From assembly GCA_963565915.1 (NCBI GenBank), contig OY751491.1:2604001-2668000 (forward strand): 64,000 nucleotides of DNA, given 5' to 3'. Source of the DNA: Entoloma clypeatum. Taxonomy: Eukaryota; Basidiomycota; Agaricomycetes; Agaricales; Entolomataceae. Below are positions 32,266-45,620 of this stretch, piece after piece. How positions within the stretch are numbered: position 1 is the stretch's first letter; each line of letters opens with the position of its first letter. Made by a program: the position numbers and the translations under genes. Under the pieces are notes generated by a model. That model saw only the letters and a list, made by a program, of their open reading frames with translations, was not told the DNA's origin and searched no databases.

Positions 32266-34979
32266 TGCAGCACCTCGAACGATTCCATTCCCACTGCACC
32301 GGACGTTATACCCAAATTTATTTTACTCACGCCCATCCCCTTATGGTCACCAGCACGTTACTCTTCCCACGCCTCTCGCACGCATCCCGCATGATCAATA
32401 AACTATACATACTACTGTACACTTGAATCATATATGTACATAGTAAGGACGAAAGATTCAGGCTTGCTCGTAGAAAACAATGCCCGGCTCCAGTACCACC
32501 GGCAAATCATAACTCATTGGAGTGGCGTCTTGCATGGTTGCGTGATGTCATGTATGTATGGATGAGTTATATGAAATGCTTATACCGATTAGGAAAAAAT
32601 AAGTAAACTCAACGTTGGCCTCGTGGCTCAATCCCCACTTCCACCCTAAACATGCCACTCACACTCAGCATACATAATTCAGGCGGCGTTTTCAGAACGG
32701 GATCAAGTACTCTCGAACCACAGATAAATATTCAGTGCACAGCAGAATTGGCACTTTCTGTTACCTTTTTTTGAAAAAAATTCTCAAGACGCGAAGCGTT
32801 CATCCGGCGACTCAATGGATGTACTCTGTGATACATGCCAGACGATGTGATCGACTCGTCAAGGCAGCCAATCAAGTACGAAGATAACGGGTTCAAATCA
32901 TCCTCGTGTGCCAGTGGGAGCGCCAAGTCGGTGAGCTGGGGCTCCATTTGGACAACCGGGGGCCGTACGTTCTTACAGATGAATATTTGAATGATTGTCA
33001 GCTGTGTCATCGCAGTTCGCAAACGTAAGTAGTAGACGAAACATATTTATCTATAAGGGGCGCTACCTGGGAAATTCCGGTCGTCTTACGCAAAGTCTGC
33101 CGATCACTGTACTTACCGCCGACCCCACATTTCCACTGGCACAGGTGTCCATCCGTGATCATTAATATCAATCCTGGTCCAACTTGTGCTACTTCGTCCA
33201 CCCCGGAAGAGGATACTTACTCTTGACTGCAAGCTCCACAAGCTAAATTGTACAAGATTTCAATGTCCTTTCGGCGCGCCACTGCCGCACCCGTGTAGCT
33301 TCCCCCCACGGAGTCTTCACTTTTTCTGCGCGGATAAATTCCTTCGGGCGGGATTGTGCACAGAATGCTCACATGGCCTTGGGAATCCTGCGGTTCTCGT
33401 CCTATGATCCTATACAAATCTGGGACAGTACCACCGTGGAATCATACAGTACACCATGTATTGACATCGTCATCCTGGAGGAATCGTGCAATAAGCCAGA
33501 CAACTTGCTCTTTTCTGCGTTTCCGTGGTCTTATGCTTCTCAACTCTGCAGCCTGAATTGCCGCAGGCTTCGCGTGCCCTGAAAGAGGCAGCATGTGGGG
33601 CCAGGTGGCGGATGCTTACCAGCACCCCTATTCAATATCAGGCATCCCAGTGGCATTCTTCGGGAACACAATTTCTTCGGCGTCTGTTAACCGTACGTAA
33701 GTACACGACGGTGGGCTTGCGAACATTCCTACTCGCCAAAACCCCAGACAGTTTACCGCTACCATTGAAGAGCCGAAATTCCTCTGGAAACCGCAAGGCG
33801 GAGAAAAATGACTTGGCAGGCACCGACTGCTGAAGATGTATGTTACATCCTTCATGAGTCCACCTTCATCCCTTCATGAAGGCTGTAATCCAATCGGTGA
33901 GAAGCCGCGTCTTCTGCAGTTTCCCGCGGCTTCCCGTCATGAGACCGGGCACGAGCGCCTCGTCGTGTCTCATGCGCTTTTGGTGGGTTCACGGAGCTAC
34001 AGTGGTCATGCTAACTGGTAAAAGCCGCGCGCGCGAGTCTACTTACCTGTGCCTCCTTATAAAAAAAAACACAGTTTGAATTTCCTGTGGCCCAGAGAAT
34101 CTCATTATCGTGCCCCGCCTCGTGCCAAATCAAGGCTGGCCTGACGTCAGTGGGCCTTGGTCAGTTGATCATCTTCAAGATTTTGTTGAAGGAGGAAAAC
34201 TTGCCTTTCTGATGTTCTTCATTCAAAGGAAGCACTACTATTACTGGGGTCATCAAGTGTTCGTCATGAGAAACCGATCAACAAGTCTTTGGGTTCTCTT
34301 TCAGCCGCCCTGGCAGGCGATGGAACTTGTCTTGATCGTTCACTGATATCGAGTCTTCTGATTATCAGTGGCCTGAAGCTGTTATGCCAACTATGTAAGC
34401 TCGAACATGTGCTGTTCAATCAAAAATCTGAAAATCAATCCAACCTGACAGTCACACTGATCTTGATAAGATAGAGAAGGGGTAGAATTAGGCAAACAAG
34501 GACCTCAGCTATATGGGCCAGGACATGGCATATGACAATGCTTCGGGCCAACCACCACACTTCGCTTTGCCCTCGTCGCTGAATACGGAAATGACAGAAA
34601 CCCTGAACCCAGGCGGAGTCATCCTCCCTTTAGGAGGGTGTAATTTGTCAGATCTAGAGTCGCCGCGCAGATAACCTTGTTTGACTTGAGTGCCGTTGTT
34701 CAAAAAACCCTTACCCTTACCTCTCCGCTTGTTCAAGTCTCCAGTCTGATCTGAGCCATGTATCTTCTCTTTCGCGTCGCGCGTTTCAATGCTCTGCACT
34801 TCAAACATGCTGCACGGCGAGTGATGGGCCCTACAAATGAAATAGATTTGGTCTGGTAATCATACAAGTGGATGAGTGGGGTATATCATATCCGTACATG
34901 CTAAAAAGGCTACAATTCAGGCTTGGGTGAGCATGTCCCCACAACGGGACAAAGACTGACCCGACGTACTGGGAGCGTC
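32266..34979. other. Gene-poor stretch of 2.7 kb
   Basis: Only frames below about 105 codons occur. A few minus-strand segments (around 32740-33000, 33010-33200 and 33220-33410) could be exons of one small decayed gene, since GT and AG sites fall between them. Their text matches no family I can name. Two short TA-rich stretches lie near 32400 and 32600. Confidence 0.45.
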
Positions 34980-37900
34980 CTAACGCGATACCGAGGATAA
35001 AAGTTCACCAAGCGCCCTTGCTACCGATCCTGCGCCTTCCCGTACCATCTCTCGCTCTTCTTCGATCACTTTCCTCATATACAGGGTTTCAAAGCGGTCG
35101 GGATGCCATTTCTTCATATGGTCCCTGATCCGGCTCTTGTATTCCTTCTCTCTATCTTTGGGAGTTCTAGGAATCTCTGAATTGTGCTTGAGGATGTCTG
35201 GGTGGTGATCGCTCTCGATATATGCCTTAATCAGAGGTATCTTGATCTCCTCGGGGTGGGAGGGCGCCCGGAATAGGGGCCAAGGGAAATCCCGCCAGCG
35301 AAGGTCAGCCTTATCCTGCACCGCCGCCCACTGGCGATTGTGCGTTTCGAAGGCAGCGATGATATCCTCTTTGGTCAAAGGCTTTATCCCTTCCTGTTGC
35401 TGCCTCGCCGTCGCAATCCTCTCCTGCTCTTGACGAAACTGTTCTTTCTGTTTCTCAAAATGCTCTTCTTGTCGACGTCTCCATTCAACCTCCTCTTGGG
35501 CTGTTGGAGCCTTCACACCAGCCGTTGTGGAGAAAGGAGAATTTGATGTAGGAGAGGGAGAGGCTGCGGAAAAGGGCGACGTCGAGGTCGGGAAGGTAGA
35601 GGTTGTGGAGAAGGTAGAACCCGTAGAGCCGGATCTAGGTTTGGAGGTTGTGGAAGGCGAAGATTGACTAGGCGTAGATGGTATAGCTGTGGGGTTGAGT
35701 TTCGTTGAAGAAGCCCAGGTTGTCCAGCTAGGGGGTGCACTGGTGTTCCGGTCTGAAGAACGACCCATCGCGGGTGAAGGGGTAGCCGGGGGAGGTGATG
35801 GGTGAGTATAGATTGGTGGTGCCCAATTGCTTTCTGCATTGATGCTGTCCTGGCGCTTCTGTCGGCGAATTTGTTCTTCGCGCTTGCGGAACTCCTCTTG
35901 CTGCAACCGCTCCTGTTCTAGCCGCTCCGGGTCTTTCACAGGGTGTCGACGGCGTTCTTGTTCGAGCCGTTCCTGCGCCTCCCTGCTCTGTCTCTCTCGT
36001 TCTTCTTGATCCAACTTCCTCTGTAATTTCTCGGCTTCGTTCCTGTCAGACATCTCTGTTTCCCTGCGTTTCAGTTCTTCCTCTCGTTTTCTCAGCTCCT
36101 CCTCTCGTTGTCGAATCGCTTCCTCTTTCTGACGGGCCTCCAGCTCTTTCTGCCGTGCCTCCTCCTCACGCTTCCTCGCCTCCTCCTCTTTCCTTCTCAC
36201 TTCCTCCTCCTTCCTCTTCGCCTCCTCCTCCTTCCTCCTCACCTCTTGTTCCTTTTTCTTTGCCTCCTGCTCTTTCCTTCGAGCCTCTTCCTCCTTCCTC
36301 TGTAACTCTTCCTCCTTTCTCCTCGCCTCTTCCTCCTTCTTCTTGGCCTCTTCCTCCTTCCTCTTGGCCTCTTTCTCTTTCCTCTTCGCCTCTTGCTCCT
36401 TCTTCTTTGCCTCCTCTTCCTTCTTCTTCGCTTCTCTCTCTTTCATGCGAACCTCCTCCGCTTTCCTTCTGATCTCCTTCTCCTTTCGCAAAATCTCTTC
36501 TTCCTTCTCCCTCGCCTCTTCCTCCTGCCTCCTTGCCTCTTCCTCCTTTCGCTTAATCTCCTCCTCCCGTTTCCTCGCTTCCTCCTCCTTCCTTGCAGCT
36601 TGCTCAGCCATCATTCTGGCCTCCTCTTTCTGTCTCGTGGCTTCCTCCTTCTGTCTTGTCGCTTCCTCTTTCTGCCTTGTCGCTTCCTCCTTCTGTCTTG
36701 TTGCCTCCTCTTCCAGCTTCTTTGCCTCTTTCGCAACCTTCTCTTCCATCCTCTTCACGTCTGAATCCCGCGTAGGCTCCTCGTCCATATGTCTCTCCCA
36801 TCTGTATTCTTCGTTATTTGGGAAGGAATCATGGCCTCTGTCGATGCCGAGGTCTCGGAGTTTGGGGTCGTCAGTCTCAGCTTCTCTCCTCCTTGCCTCC
36901 GCCTTGGTCCAGGATCCTTCATAGTCCCTCTTTCTTCCATTCGAATGCCTGCCATAGTCTTCGGAATCCTCGCTTTCATCGTTTTCAATTGTATGCCTGG
37001 TTTCTCGGCCTCCAAATCGGTGATTTGGTTCGTTCCGGTAAGAAGATGGTGGTGATCGTGGCCCATACATTTCGCGACGAGGGGGACCTATGTCGTTGTT
37101 GTAAGAAGGCGGGCGATATCGTATGTTGTATTCATGATCCCGTTCGTCTCGTGCGCGATAGTCGTGTTCCCGATCGGGATCGTAGTAGTCGTTTCTGTGG
37201 TCCCGTCGAGGCTCTCGCCGGTACAATGGCGGATCCGGTCCCCAGAACTTCCAATCCGAGTCGTCGTTGGTTGAATGCTTTCTTGGGCGGGTTATGGGGA
37301 TAGCAGAAGATGGCTGAACATACTTTGAGGGATACTTATCATTATAGTTCCCTTGATAGCCCTCAAATTGTGCAGGATACTCATCTAAAAGTTAAAGGGT
37401 GAGGAAAAATGCTCCTTCACAACAACCTGGACAAACCTTCTGGAGGAGCATACGCCTGATATTTAGTGTAGGAGGGCTCCCGTATAAAGGCGGGTCTACT
37501 CTCGGAAGGCCGGCGTTTCGGTGGACTCTCAGGGTTCATAGCAGCTCGATAAGTGGCGCTTCTCTGCTCTGGCTGGTATGGACTATCGGTGCGAGTATCA
37601 TAATAATATGTAGGATGTTCACGCGCTGAGATCGGAGGTGTTGGGTAGGGACGGGAATAATCGTGATAATGGTCGCGATCATCTGGAGTTTGTCGAGAAC
37701 TCGGTCGAGCAGAGGAGTGATGTGAAGTAGCAGGGTAACCACGATCGTCGCTGGTAAAGGACCCTTTGGACCTAAGCCATGCGTGCGGTGGGTAGTTGGC
37801 CTGGTCTCTCTCCTCCAAGCTCAAGTGTGACGCTTTGCGGTTCATTGGCCTGGTGGAATTATTGGGTGGGGGTGGGCCAATACCATCCGACCGGTGCCCA

Positions 37901-39405
37901 CTGCCAGCGCTCCTCGGGTTTGAATATGATATTGGTTCATCATAATGCTGTGTATGATCGGGAGCCGTGCTGTAACGTTCCTCGGTGCGTAAAGGTGGTC
38001 CTTGCTTCCCTTTCTCCCGTGCGCTCGAGCTCAGAGTCCACCCCTGGTCAGTTTCCTCCGTCCGCGGGTTGCCCTGTTCAGCTTCTGCATCTGCTCGTTC
38101 TGGGATCGCCTCGACGATTGAAGGTCGCACTCCCGCAGAACTATTGGACCGTATGCTGGCAGTGCTTCCACGCCTCGCGAGCCCAGATTGTGACCTCATT
38201 GTGTTGATTTCGTCCTCCGGTGACTTTGGTGGCATCCAGATCTGGGGAATGGGGCCCGATGGTGAACGGGGGGTGTACCGTTCGGACAATGGTCGCGGTT
38301 GGCGTTCAATTGACCGGCTGACGGGTGCCTCCATCGGCCGCTCGTGTACAGAAGGCTTCCGCAATGATGCCCTACGTTCAAGCGGACGCAATACGGCCTC
38401 CTCCTCGACGTCAGAACCATCGTCGACAGAAGGTAGTTTGATGGGGTCAGTCCTCTCTGGAACGCTTTGGAAATACGCCGCACGAAATTGGATGGAGGGA
38501 TTATGTGCCTGGTCATCCTTATAAGCATTCGACCCTCGCCGTGGAAGAGGAATACTGGCAGATGCTGAAGGTCGTTCATGTTCGCGTTCGCGATCGGAAG
38601 CAAACACCTTCTCCGCCTTCTCTGAAAGTCCAGGCGGCAGTTCTCGGGGCAATACTTCAAGATTTCCGAATACAGGAGGCCGTATGTCTACAGAGCGTGT
38701 TTCGGGAGCTCGGACTTCTGTTGGGCGGGTTGTCGAGGTAGGATGAGCATCAAGATGGGTTGTTTCTACTAGAGGGGGGCCGTCGACCGCGGGACGAAGT
38801 TCAGGGGTGGTTTGGACACCGTTGGTTGAAGGACGTTCGGAAGTGGATCGTCGTTCAGTCGTTCGCTTGGATGGTATGGGTGGAGGTTGAGGGGACGACT
38901 GGGCTGCGTTGGCGGTCTCTTTTCGCAGAGCAGGCTGTTCTTCACCGAGGGAACTGCCTTCGACTGGCCTCAATTCGTCGGGACACCGGGTAGCAACTGG
39001 ACTGGAACTTTCCTTCTGTGCTTCCTTAATCCTATCCATGATTTCCTGCTGCTCGGACTTGAGAGCATGGTCCCACTGAGGAAGCATCGCTTGACCGTTC
39101 GACCACCGACGCTCCTGTCGCTCACGTTCCAATTCTATCTGGAACTGCTCTTGCGCAAGGCCCCTGATATTTGTCATGGCTTGATTATACTCTTGAGAAA
39201 GGTGCTCTCGTCGAGGGTCGTCGAGAGGAATTCTAGCAACTTCGTCATCGCGAGCCTTCTTCGCGTCATCTACCATGGACTGCAATTCCTCCTCGATCCT
39301 CTTCTTCAGTGCATCCTTCCATGCCTTGTCTGGTTCTACGTCAATCTGACCATGTTTGACTGACGAAGTAATAACTGATGGGAGTTGGGATGTCACAATT
39401 GGCAT
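34980..39405 (-). CDS. Long coiled-coil protein with C-terminal HPD-type domain
   Basis: Two exons on the minus strand, 37437-39405 and 34980-37384, give 1457 residues. The first 130 residues are charged and helical. A long disordered, Pro/Ser/Arg-rich middle follows, with SRSIERQPRPLSERY-type text. Then comes a Tyr/Arg/Asp-rich stretch and a highly charged coil of about 250 residues made of RKEEEAR-like heptads, including four copies of ATRQKEE. Ser/Thr-rich linkers follow. The last 120 residues are folded: FETHNRQWAAV, WRDFPWPLF and KKWHPDRFE, then EREMVREGAGSVARALGEL. The W-HPD-F pattern recalls J-domain-like tails such as that of NFKBIL1; this is my inference. The gene at 59270-60715 ends in the same kind of domain. 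Divergent from the Trp-repeat gene. Confidence 0.75.
36120..36760 (-). repeat. Coiled-coil coding repeat, 21-nt period
   Basis: The DNA repeats with a period of 21 nt, encoding heptads of the type RKEEEAR and KKEEEAK. Within it, at about 36615-36700, the unit for ATRQKEE occurs four times almost unchanged. The opposite strand gives long Ser/Leu/Phe-rich open frames that are only mirror images of the repeat. Confidence 0.8.
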
Positions 39406-40280
39406 CTAAACGAGGTGCAAGAGTCGGTGAGGGGGTGAGTTGGAAGCAGCAGATGCTGTCCAGGATGTATAATCCGTAGAATATAGGTGTCGGAGGAGCG
39501 TGGTGGGGAGGTAAGGCGAATGGACGATTTCATTCACCTGAGGATACTCGGTCAGAAGTTCAATTATGCACGAGAGACGTCCTGAACTGCCTCATGTTAA
39601 ATACACGCGTCGTACGAAGGACGTTGTATTCTCTGATAGACTCACACTGAATTCCGGATCGTCCTGGAATGCAAGGGAAGAAGGATGCCGATCCTTGGGA
39701 AAGGATGATAGAAGGGTAAGTATTTGGACAACAACTCAGTGGAACGTAGATGTTGTTGTGCTTTGTTGACAACCTCCATTCTCGGACCTAGCAGGCCTGC
39801 AGCGATAGTGTAGCTCGTCCACGAAATAGCGAACTGGTTTTCGTCAATTTACCAGGGGAGTTCCTGTTAAAGGACCAGTCTGGATACTGCTTGCGATATG
39901 AAAGACCTAAAAGAACGAAACAACGTACAGGCTTCATTGGGCAAAGGGCTCGGGATGAACCCTGCCTACCGACGTTTTGCCTCGTGCTGCGGAATCAAAT
40001 GACCTGCAGTTAGCAGATGGCAACTCCTTGTGGTCACCCTGGTCTTGCTGCATGATAAACCCCACAACAACAGTCTCATTCCAGAGACCGCTCTCCCATC
40101 CTCATTAACCACAGCATTGCGGATTCATCACCCAGAAAGGCAAGGGGGGGGGAAGCTTCTACAATCACCCAATCAATCACCGGCACACCGCCAGAAACAC
40201 GAGGCAACTCTATTATTCCCATCTTATACAGCTACGCCATCGGAATTTTTTGTGGCACTTGACTCACCTTCCCCGCCACC
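39406..40280. promoter_or_regulatory. Divergent promoter region of two large genes
   Basis: About 875 bp separates the start codons of the coiled-coil gene (minus) and the Trp-repeat gene (plus). Short frames inside are not supported. GT-AG pairs in the stretch allow 5' UTR introns on either side. A run AAGGCAAGGGGGGGGAAG lies near 40138. Confidence 0.5.
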
Positions 40281-43200
40281 ATGACACTTCTGCCCAACAC
40301 CATGCCTCCTCGAAAGGACAGCACAAAGGTCGTTCGGCGCATCTGGAGCGAATTCGAGAAATGGGCTGAGGAGAGACGGACAAATCTCGAACGAGAATGC
40401 GAAAAACTCAATGCCAAGTGGCGCGCTACCTCGACATGGTCCCGTTCTAATGAAAACAACGAATCTCGGAAGAAGGAAGTCCGCCTTGTGCAGGAACGAT
40501 ACATCTCTTCCGTCAGAGAAGAATGGGATAACAGACTCAGGGCGCATATGCTCAAGGATGCCGATTGGGGCATTATGACTGCGCAAGAACAGGACAGAGT
40601 TTTTATCGTCTTGGGAGGAGACCTTGATGAAGCTGTTACTGCTGTTGAAGCGCTGCCCCCTCAGCCTTCACAACGACCACCGCCTCCTTCGAGCGTCTCT
40701 CCTCAGACAACGACTACGGCGCCTCCTCCAGCAACAGCACCAGTCCCAGTTCCTGTGCCCTCCTCTTCATCCACGGCTCGAACAACTACTTCTTCGACCT
40801 CAAGCTACTCTTTTGTCGACCCAGCAGATTTCACCACCGATGATGAATTATATGAGGCTGTGTCTTCATACATAACGGTGGTCAGTTGCTCATCATTTTG
40901 TGAAGCACCACACGTGTTCACCTTTGCATCTGAACCCAGCCCACTGATGAATCCGAGAGTGACGAACCTATTGCCATAAAGGACCCCGAACTATGGGGCA
41001 TGCCAAGCAACGGACTTGGCAGATCCTCAAACCACAGTTCCCAGTCTGCCTCGCCAGACCACACTTCCCCTAGCAATTACAACCGCGTTCCTTACCCACC
41101 CGATCACCGGCCCGAGCTCAATGCAGTCCCTCCCAAACGTCCACCGGACGTTGGTAACGTTGGTAAATCAGGCAAAGCTCGTTTGCGCGGCCCTTCGTAT
41201 GTCGGCCCGAGTCTCATTGGCCCAGATGAAACTTCAGACGAAGAAGTGGATTTTGAACGGTTCAAGATGGAGACTCGTATTAAAAAGATCTGGGAGTTTC
41301 ACTACGCTGCTGCTCAGGCCGACATTGAGCTCGCCATGGACATATATAATGACCGAGTAACGAAGACGTCGTCCAAAGCTGGCGATGCATTGAAGGTCGC
41401 AGAACACGAGAAACGGATGCTCAAAATGCAGGCTGTCAAAGAGGAAGAGAGGAAGGAGATCGTTTCTGCAGAGCGGAAGAAACGTCGGGATGAGATTCGG
41501 CGTCGTGCTGCACAGGCTGTGAAGAATGTCAACACTCTCGAGGTCAATAGCATACAACGTAATTGGGACAGCTTCTTCGACCATCGATCGTCGCAGCTTG
41601 ACTTCGATGAGCGCGGATGCGTCGTTCGTCGCAAGGGCGATTCCCCGCCTATGTCTGGCAGTTCAACGGAGGATCATGCCTGGGAGAACCGAGTTTCGCC
41701 ACAAGCTGAGGCTAGTTCTGCTCCGTTACGGGCTTTTTCCGACACGACGTTGCGAGGACGTCCGTCCCTTGCGACACCGTCTGGTTGGAAGACGACACAG
41801 GTTCCACCTGCGGCGTCTCCATGGCAGACACAAACGCCGCATACGTCCTTTAGCCAGGTCGAAGCCACAAGCAAGGATTCCTTTCCTCACTCTTTGTCTC
41901 TTGACGCCGAACAATGGGGTATGGATGGGGAAGGTAGCTTCGGGTTCCCAGGCAGCTTCCCTGACGATGCCACGGGTACCCCCTTTCCTTCTTCGCTCAA
42001 TGGATGGCCGACCAAGAAATCTATCGGGGCGTCTAAACTCGCCCAAGTTGCAACAGCCTCGTCCCCGCCCGATACAGCTGCTGAGGTTTCCATGACCGAC
42101 ACCTCATTCTTGACATCGTCAGGGAAGAAGCTGAGCAAGAAGCAGCGGCCTGCAAATCAAAAGAAAGGTACTCTAGCTCCAGCCCTGACCACTGCTATCA
42201 AGGCCGAAGCGGAGTCCCCAACGACCCCTACTCTAACCCCCAAATTTCCGACTCCCAAAGAAATCCCGCAGAAATCGGTCCCTGATGAAGAGCTATCGTC
42301 AACGCCGCGTCCACACCTCCTTGCCGCCCACATGAAACGTTCTGCTGGTTTGACCTCTGGCTATATGTCCGATGTAGCATCCACCCCCCGTATAAGCGCC
42401 AGACGGCTTGACCATCAACTTCCTTCCCATGGAAAGATAACCGAACCCCCGTCGGAATTCAGCGACGAAACTCCTTGGCAGCGCGTGCAGAGACTCGGGA
42501 CGCTGCCAACGGGACAAACCGCAATGGCCAGACCTGTGATGCCTGATGTAGAGGAAGACTCGATGTGGGCTCGGAATATGAGGCAGAAGACGCAGCAGAC
42601 GACGGACTCGCGTCCATCGCGGATGAAGGGGTCTCCGCTGAGTGGTCTGGAGGAAGAAGAAGGTTCCCTTTGGGAGCGGGCGATGAAGAGCAAGGTCCAA
42701 GCATCACTCGCATCGGTAGGCACCCAAAACATACCCCAGGCTTTGGATGCAGTGCAAGGAGAAACGCCTTGGCAACGAATGTCAAGATTGAATGCCCAAA
42801 AAACAGACTCGACGCCTTCATCGCACACCACCACATACGACCGCCAGATAATCAATTCAGTGGAGGATGAGAGCCCCTGGGAAAGGATGCAACGGATGAA
42901 AAATCAGGGCAACAATTCTATCAGTGCAATGCATTCTCCAGTTCCCGCTCCAGAGGACGAAACCCCTTGGCAGAGAATTCAACGGCTGAAAACTCACGGG
43001 GCCAACCTAAGTTCCGCTCCGTTGTTGGGGGGTATTGTTGGGCAGGCTAGTCAGGTGGATGCCTCCCCTCACACCACTGGTGATGAGACGCCGTGGCAAC
43101 GAATGGCGAGGTTGAAAGCACAAGGGGCAAACTCGGCAACTCCTGGTTCTATGCCATCAAAGATCTCAGTAGATCCCTCTCTGCCCGGCAGGACGTCAGT

Positions 43201-44035
43201 TGCGAAGCACGCCTGGGGTCCAGGCCTGGACGTCGAACTCTCCAATCCTAAGGGCATGGCTGATCTCTTATGGTCACAAAGTGGTACCGGCAGCGGGAGT
43301 GGAAGACAAAGTGGGTGGGGCCCGAGTTTGCAGACTCAGATCGGTAACGTTTTGAAAGACTCGAAGCCGAAAAAAGGATATACGACGGGGCCTAAGAAGG
43401 TCACGATAGAGGATGTACCCGACGAAGATGGACCGGACGTGTGGAAGGGACCGGAAGCGAGGCTCCCGTCAGATTCGCGGATGATTCTTGACATCGCAGA
43501 GCCGCAGCCAAGCGTTCCTCCAACCATGTTCGAGAATATCTTCCAATATGGCGAAGGAGCGGACGAACAAGACGAAGAAGAATACGACACTGGACTTAGC
43601 TCTGCAATTCCTACCCCCTCGACTGCACCGACATCGCCTCCCAATGATGAACCTCTTGATGAAGAGTGGTATATGTCCGCCATGGAGGAAATGGGAAGGG
43701 GTAACTGGGATAAGGTGCTCAAGAAGAGTGGCCAGGTTTCTGCGGAGCCGAAACAGCAACAGGCGCGTTGGCAGGCTCCTGTGTCACAAAAGAGAGCCAG
43801 TTCGCTGCTCTCCCAAAGCGTCGACAGTGCGAAGCTGTTGTCAGCTCTAGAAGCTGTCGACGAAAGACCTCCGCCAGCTTCTCCAGCTAAGCCACCACCC
43901 ACGGCCGCTGCTGCTACGCCCCCAACAGCGCCTGCCGTTGTGGAGAAAAAAGAACCAGCTACCAAACCATCAACTGTGCCACCAGCAGTAAAGGAGGCAA
44001 AAGGGAAGGGGAAGAAGGGGAAGGGGCGAAAATAA
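40281..44035 (+). CDS. Large disordered protein with seven Trp repeats
   Basis: Two exons, 40281-40880 and 40940-44035, give 1231 residues. I recognise no family. The N-terminal 120 residues are charged and helical (RIWSEFEKWAEERR, ERYISSVREEWDNRL). A Pro/Ser/Thr-rich linker follows, then a second helical block (FKMETRIKKIWEFHYAA, EKRMLKMQAVKEEERKEI). From about residue 700 a short motif [E/D]-[T/S]-P-W-[Q/E]-R-x-x-[R/K] recurs seven times. Its Trp residues are near 713, 743, 778, 811, 847, 877 and 919. A WG-containing segment (KHAWGPGLD, QSGWGPSL) and a later EEWYMSAMEEMGRGNW block follow. The end is a Lys/Gly tail (KGKGKKGKGRK). The second Met at codon 8 (MPPRKDSTK) may be the true start. 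Confidence 0.75.
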
Positions 44036-45620
44036 TTCTGATCCTGCTAGAACATTAATCACGACCTTTAGAGAGACATAGACAATCGGCACCTTCATAT
44101 GTACGCATATACCCTCCTAGATTGCTCTGTATTGCTTTGTTGAGATGCATATTTTGTCTGGCCTACATCCCTGTTAGCTGGAACGCGTTGGTTGGTCTTC
44201 AAGGGCCTCCAGGTATCCTCCTACCTTCAGGGCAACGTGTATCCTGTACTTCATATATCATCACATCCGCAGACGAGTAGTTGGGGTGCGCAGGAGGCAT
44301 GATGGATGGCATCTGCCGGAAAGTCTAAACCTCGAGGATGGGCGAGATGAAGTTAATTGACATGAATCCCTGTCTTATATAGTCTTGTAGAGCAACACGG
44401 AATGCTCAGACCCCCGTTCCGCGCTGTCCATGATACATGAGGCCAAGGTGACCCTGAACACGCCTCAACTATCGATAAGACCATCGAGGAGAAAGATTAT
44501 GGAAAATCCCCCGGAGGTAAAATGACAGAATAGAGTGAACACAAACATCAGATGACAAGGATGGACATACGTCAAAACGCTCATCGTCCTGCGTCTAGAA
44601 GGCGAGACGAACATTGCTCTATGTACACCGTTGGATGCGATCTTTCTCTATCGGCCCGCATCCTGATTGACGTGCCAGAATGGGGTTTTGTTGGTTATTC
44701 AAAGTGGCCACATGACAGTGAAGGTTCGCCGGGAAGCGTCAGAAATTCTCCAGAGAACAGAACGGGTAACGGATAGTACATGATGCATTGACATGTATGA
44801 TCAACACATGTTATGATATCACGGGTATTGCAACTGTGTCGCAATAGCCAAAAGGATCTCTTAGACGCTGCCAGTGTGGGTGTTCTGGGGGTGGTACCTG
44901 CGCGCCGTTCCAGGGGTGAATATCGCAGCCTTCCTTGAATCGAGGTACATAGAGCGATGCATGGGCCTAGACAAGTATGTCAGTCCGAGTTGATGTTTGA
45001 AGGACACACCTTGAGGTACTAGAGCAGGAAAGGATAGAGATACTGACATCTGCCATGACGTCATGACAAGCATCCACATCCTCAAATTCTATCATTTCAG
45101 AAGAACAAGCTTAGTACTTTGTCCAGACTGAGAGTGTATGCCGGTTTTGCCCAGCTATTGTGATTTCTGAGATGAATTTCTGGAACCATCCACGCATGGT
45201 ATGTCCTACCTCGCTTTTCAAACACACTATGTTGTCGCATGGAGGGTGCATCATTTCGAAAACTGAAGGTGCCATGTAGTCAGGATTGTCAACAATGGAC
45301 GCCGTATGAAGTTGATAACGTAGTTCGATCGGTGAAGAACAAGCCTCCTGAAGGCTTATACGTTCAAGACAGGAGCCTAGAGGGCCAAGTTGCCGAAACT
45401 CACGTAAAAGCACGCCTTGCAACAGACCACGGCGGCGAAGGTAGCCGGCCAGAAAACAACGCTACATCTGGTGTGACGAGCTCATGAGGACGACTGGCGT
45501 GGAGTGGCAAGACTTTTTGTTCGAGGTAACATTTGCGTTCCCGGATATATTATGTCGATGTTACATAGATGAACTGGAGGAAGTAGTCCTAAAGTTTCCA
45601 AGTGGGAGGTCGAACGGCCT
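44036..45620. other. Stretch of 1.6 kb without a resolved gene
   Basis: Minus-strand frames at 44861-45085 and 45111-45422 and a plus-strand frame at 45239-45487 are open for 74-103 codons. A small multi-exon gene on the minus strand is possible. None shows a motif I can name, and splice choices remain ambiguous. The first 200 bp are the 3' UTR of the Trp-repeat gene. Confidence 0.45.

Noticed and set aside
36100..36930. Long plus-strand frames rich in Ser, Leu and Phe.
   Set aside because: They are the reverse image of the coiled-coil heptad repeat on the minus strand.
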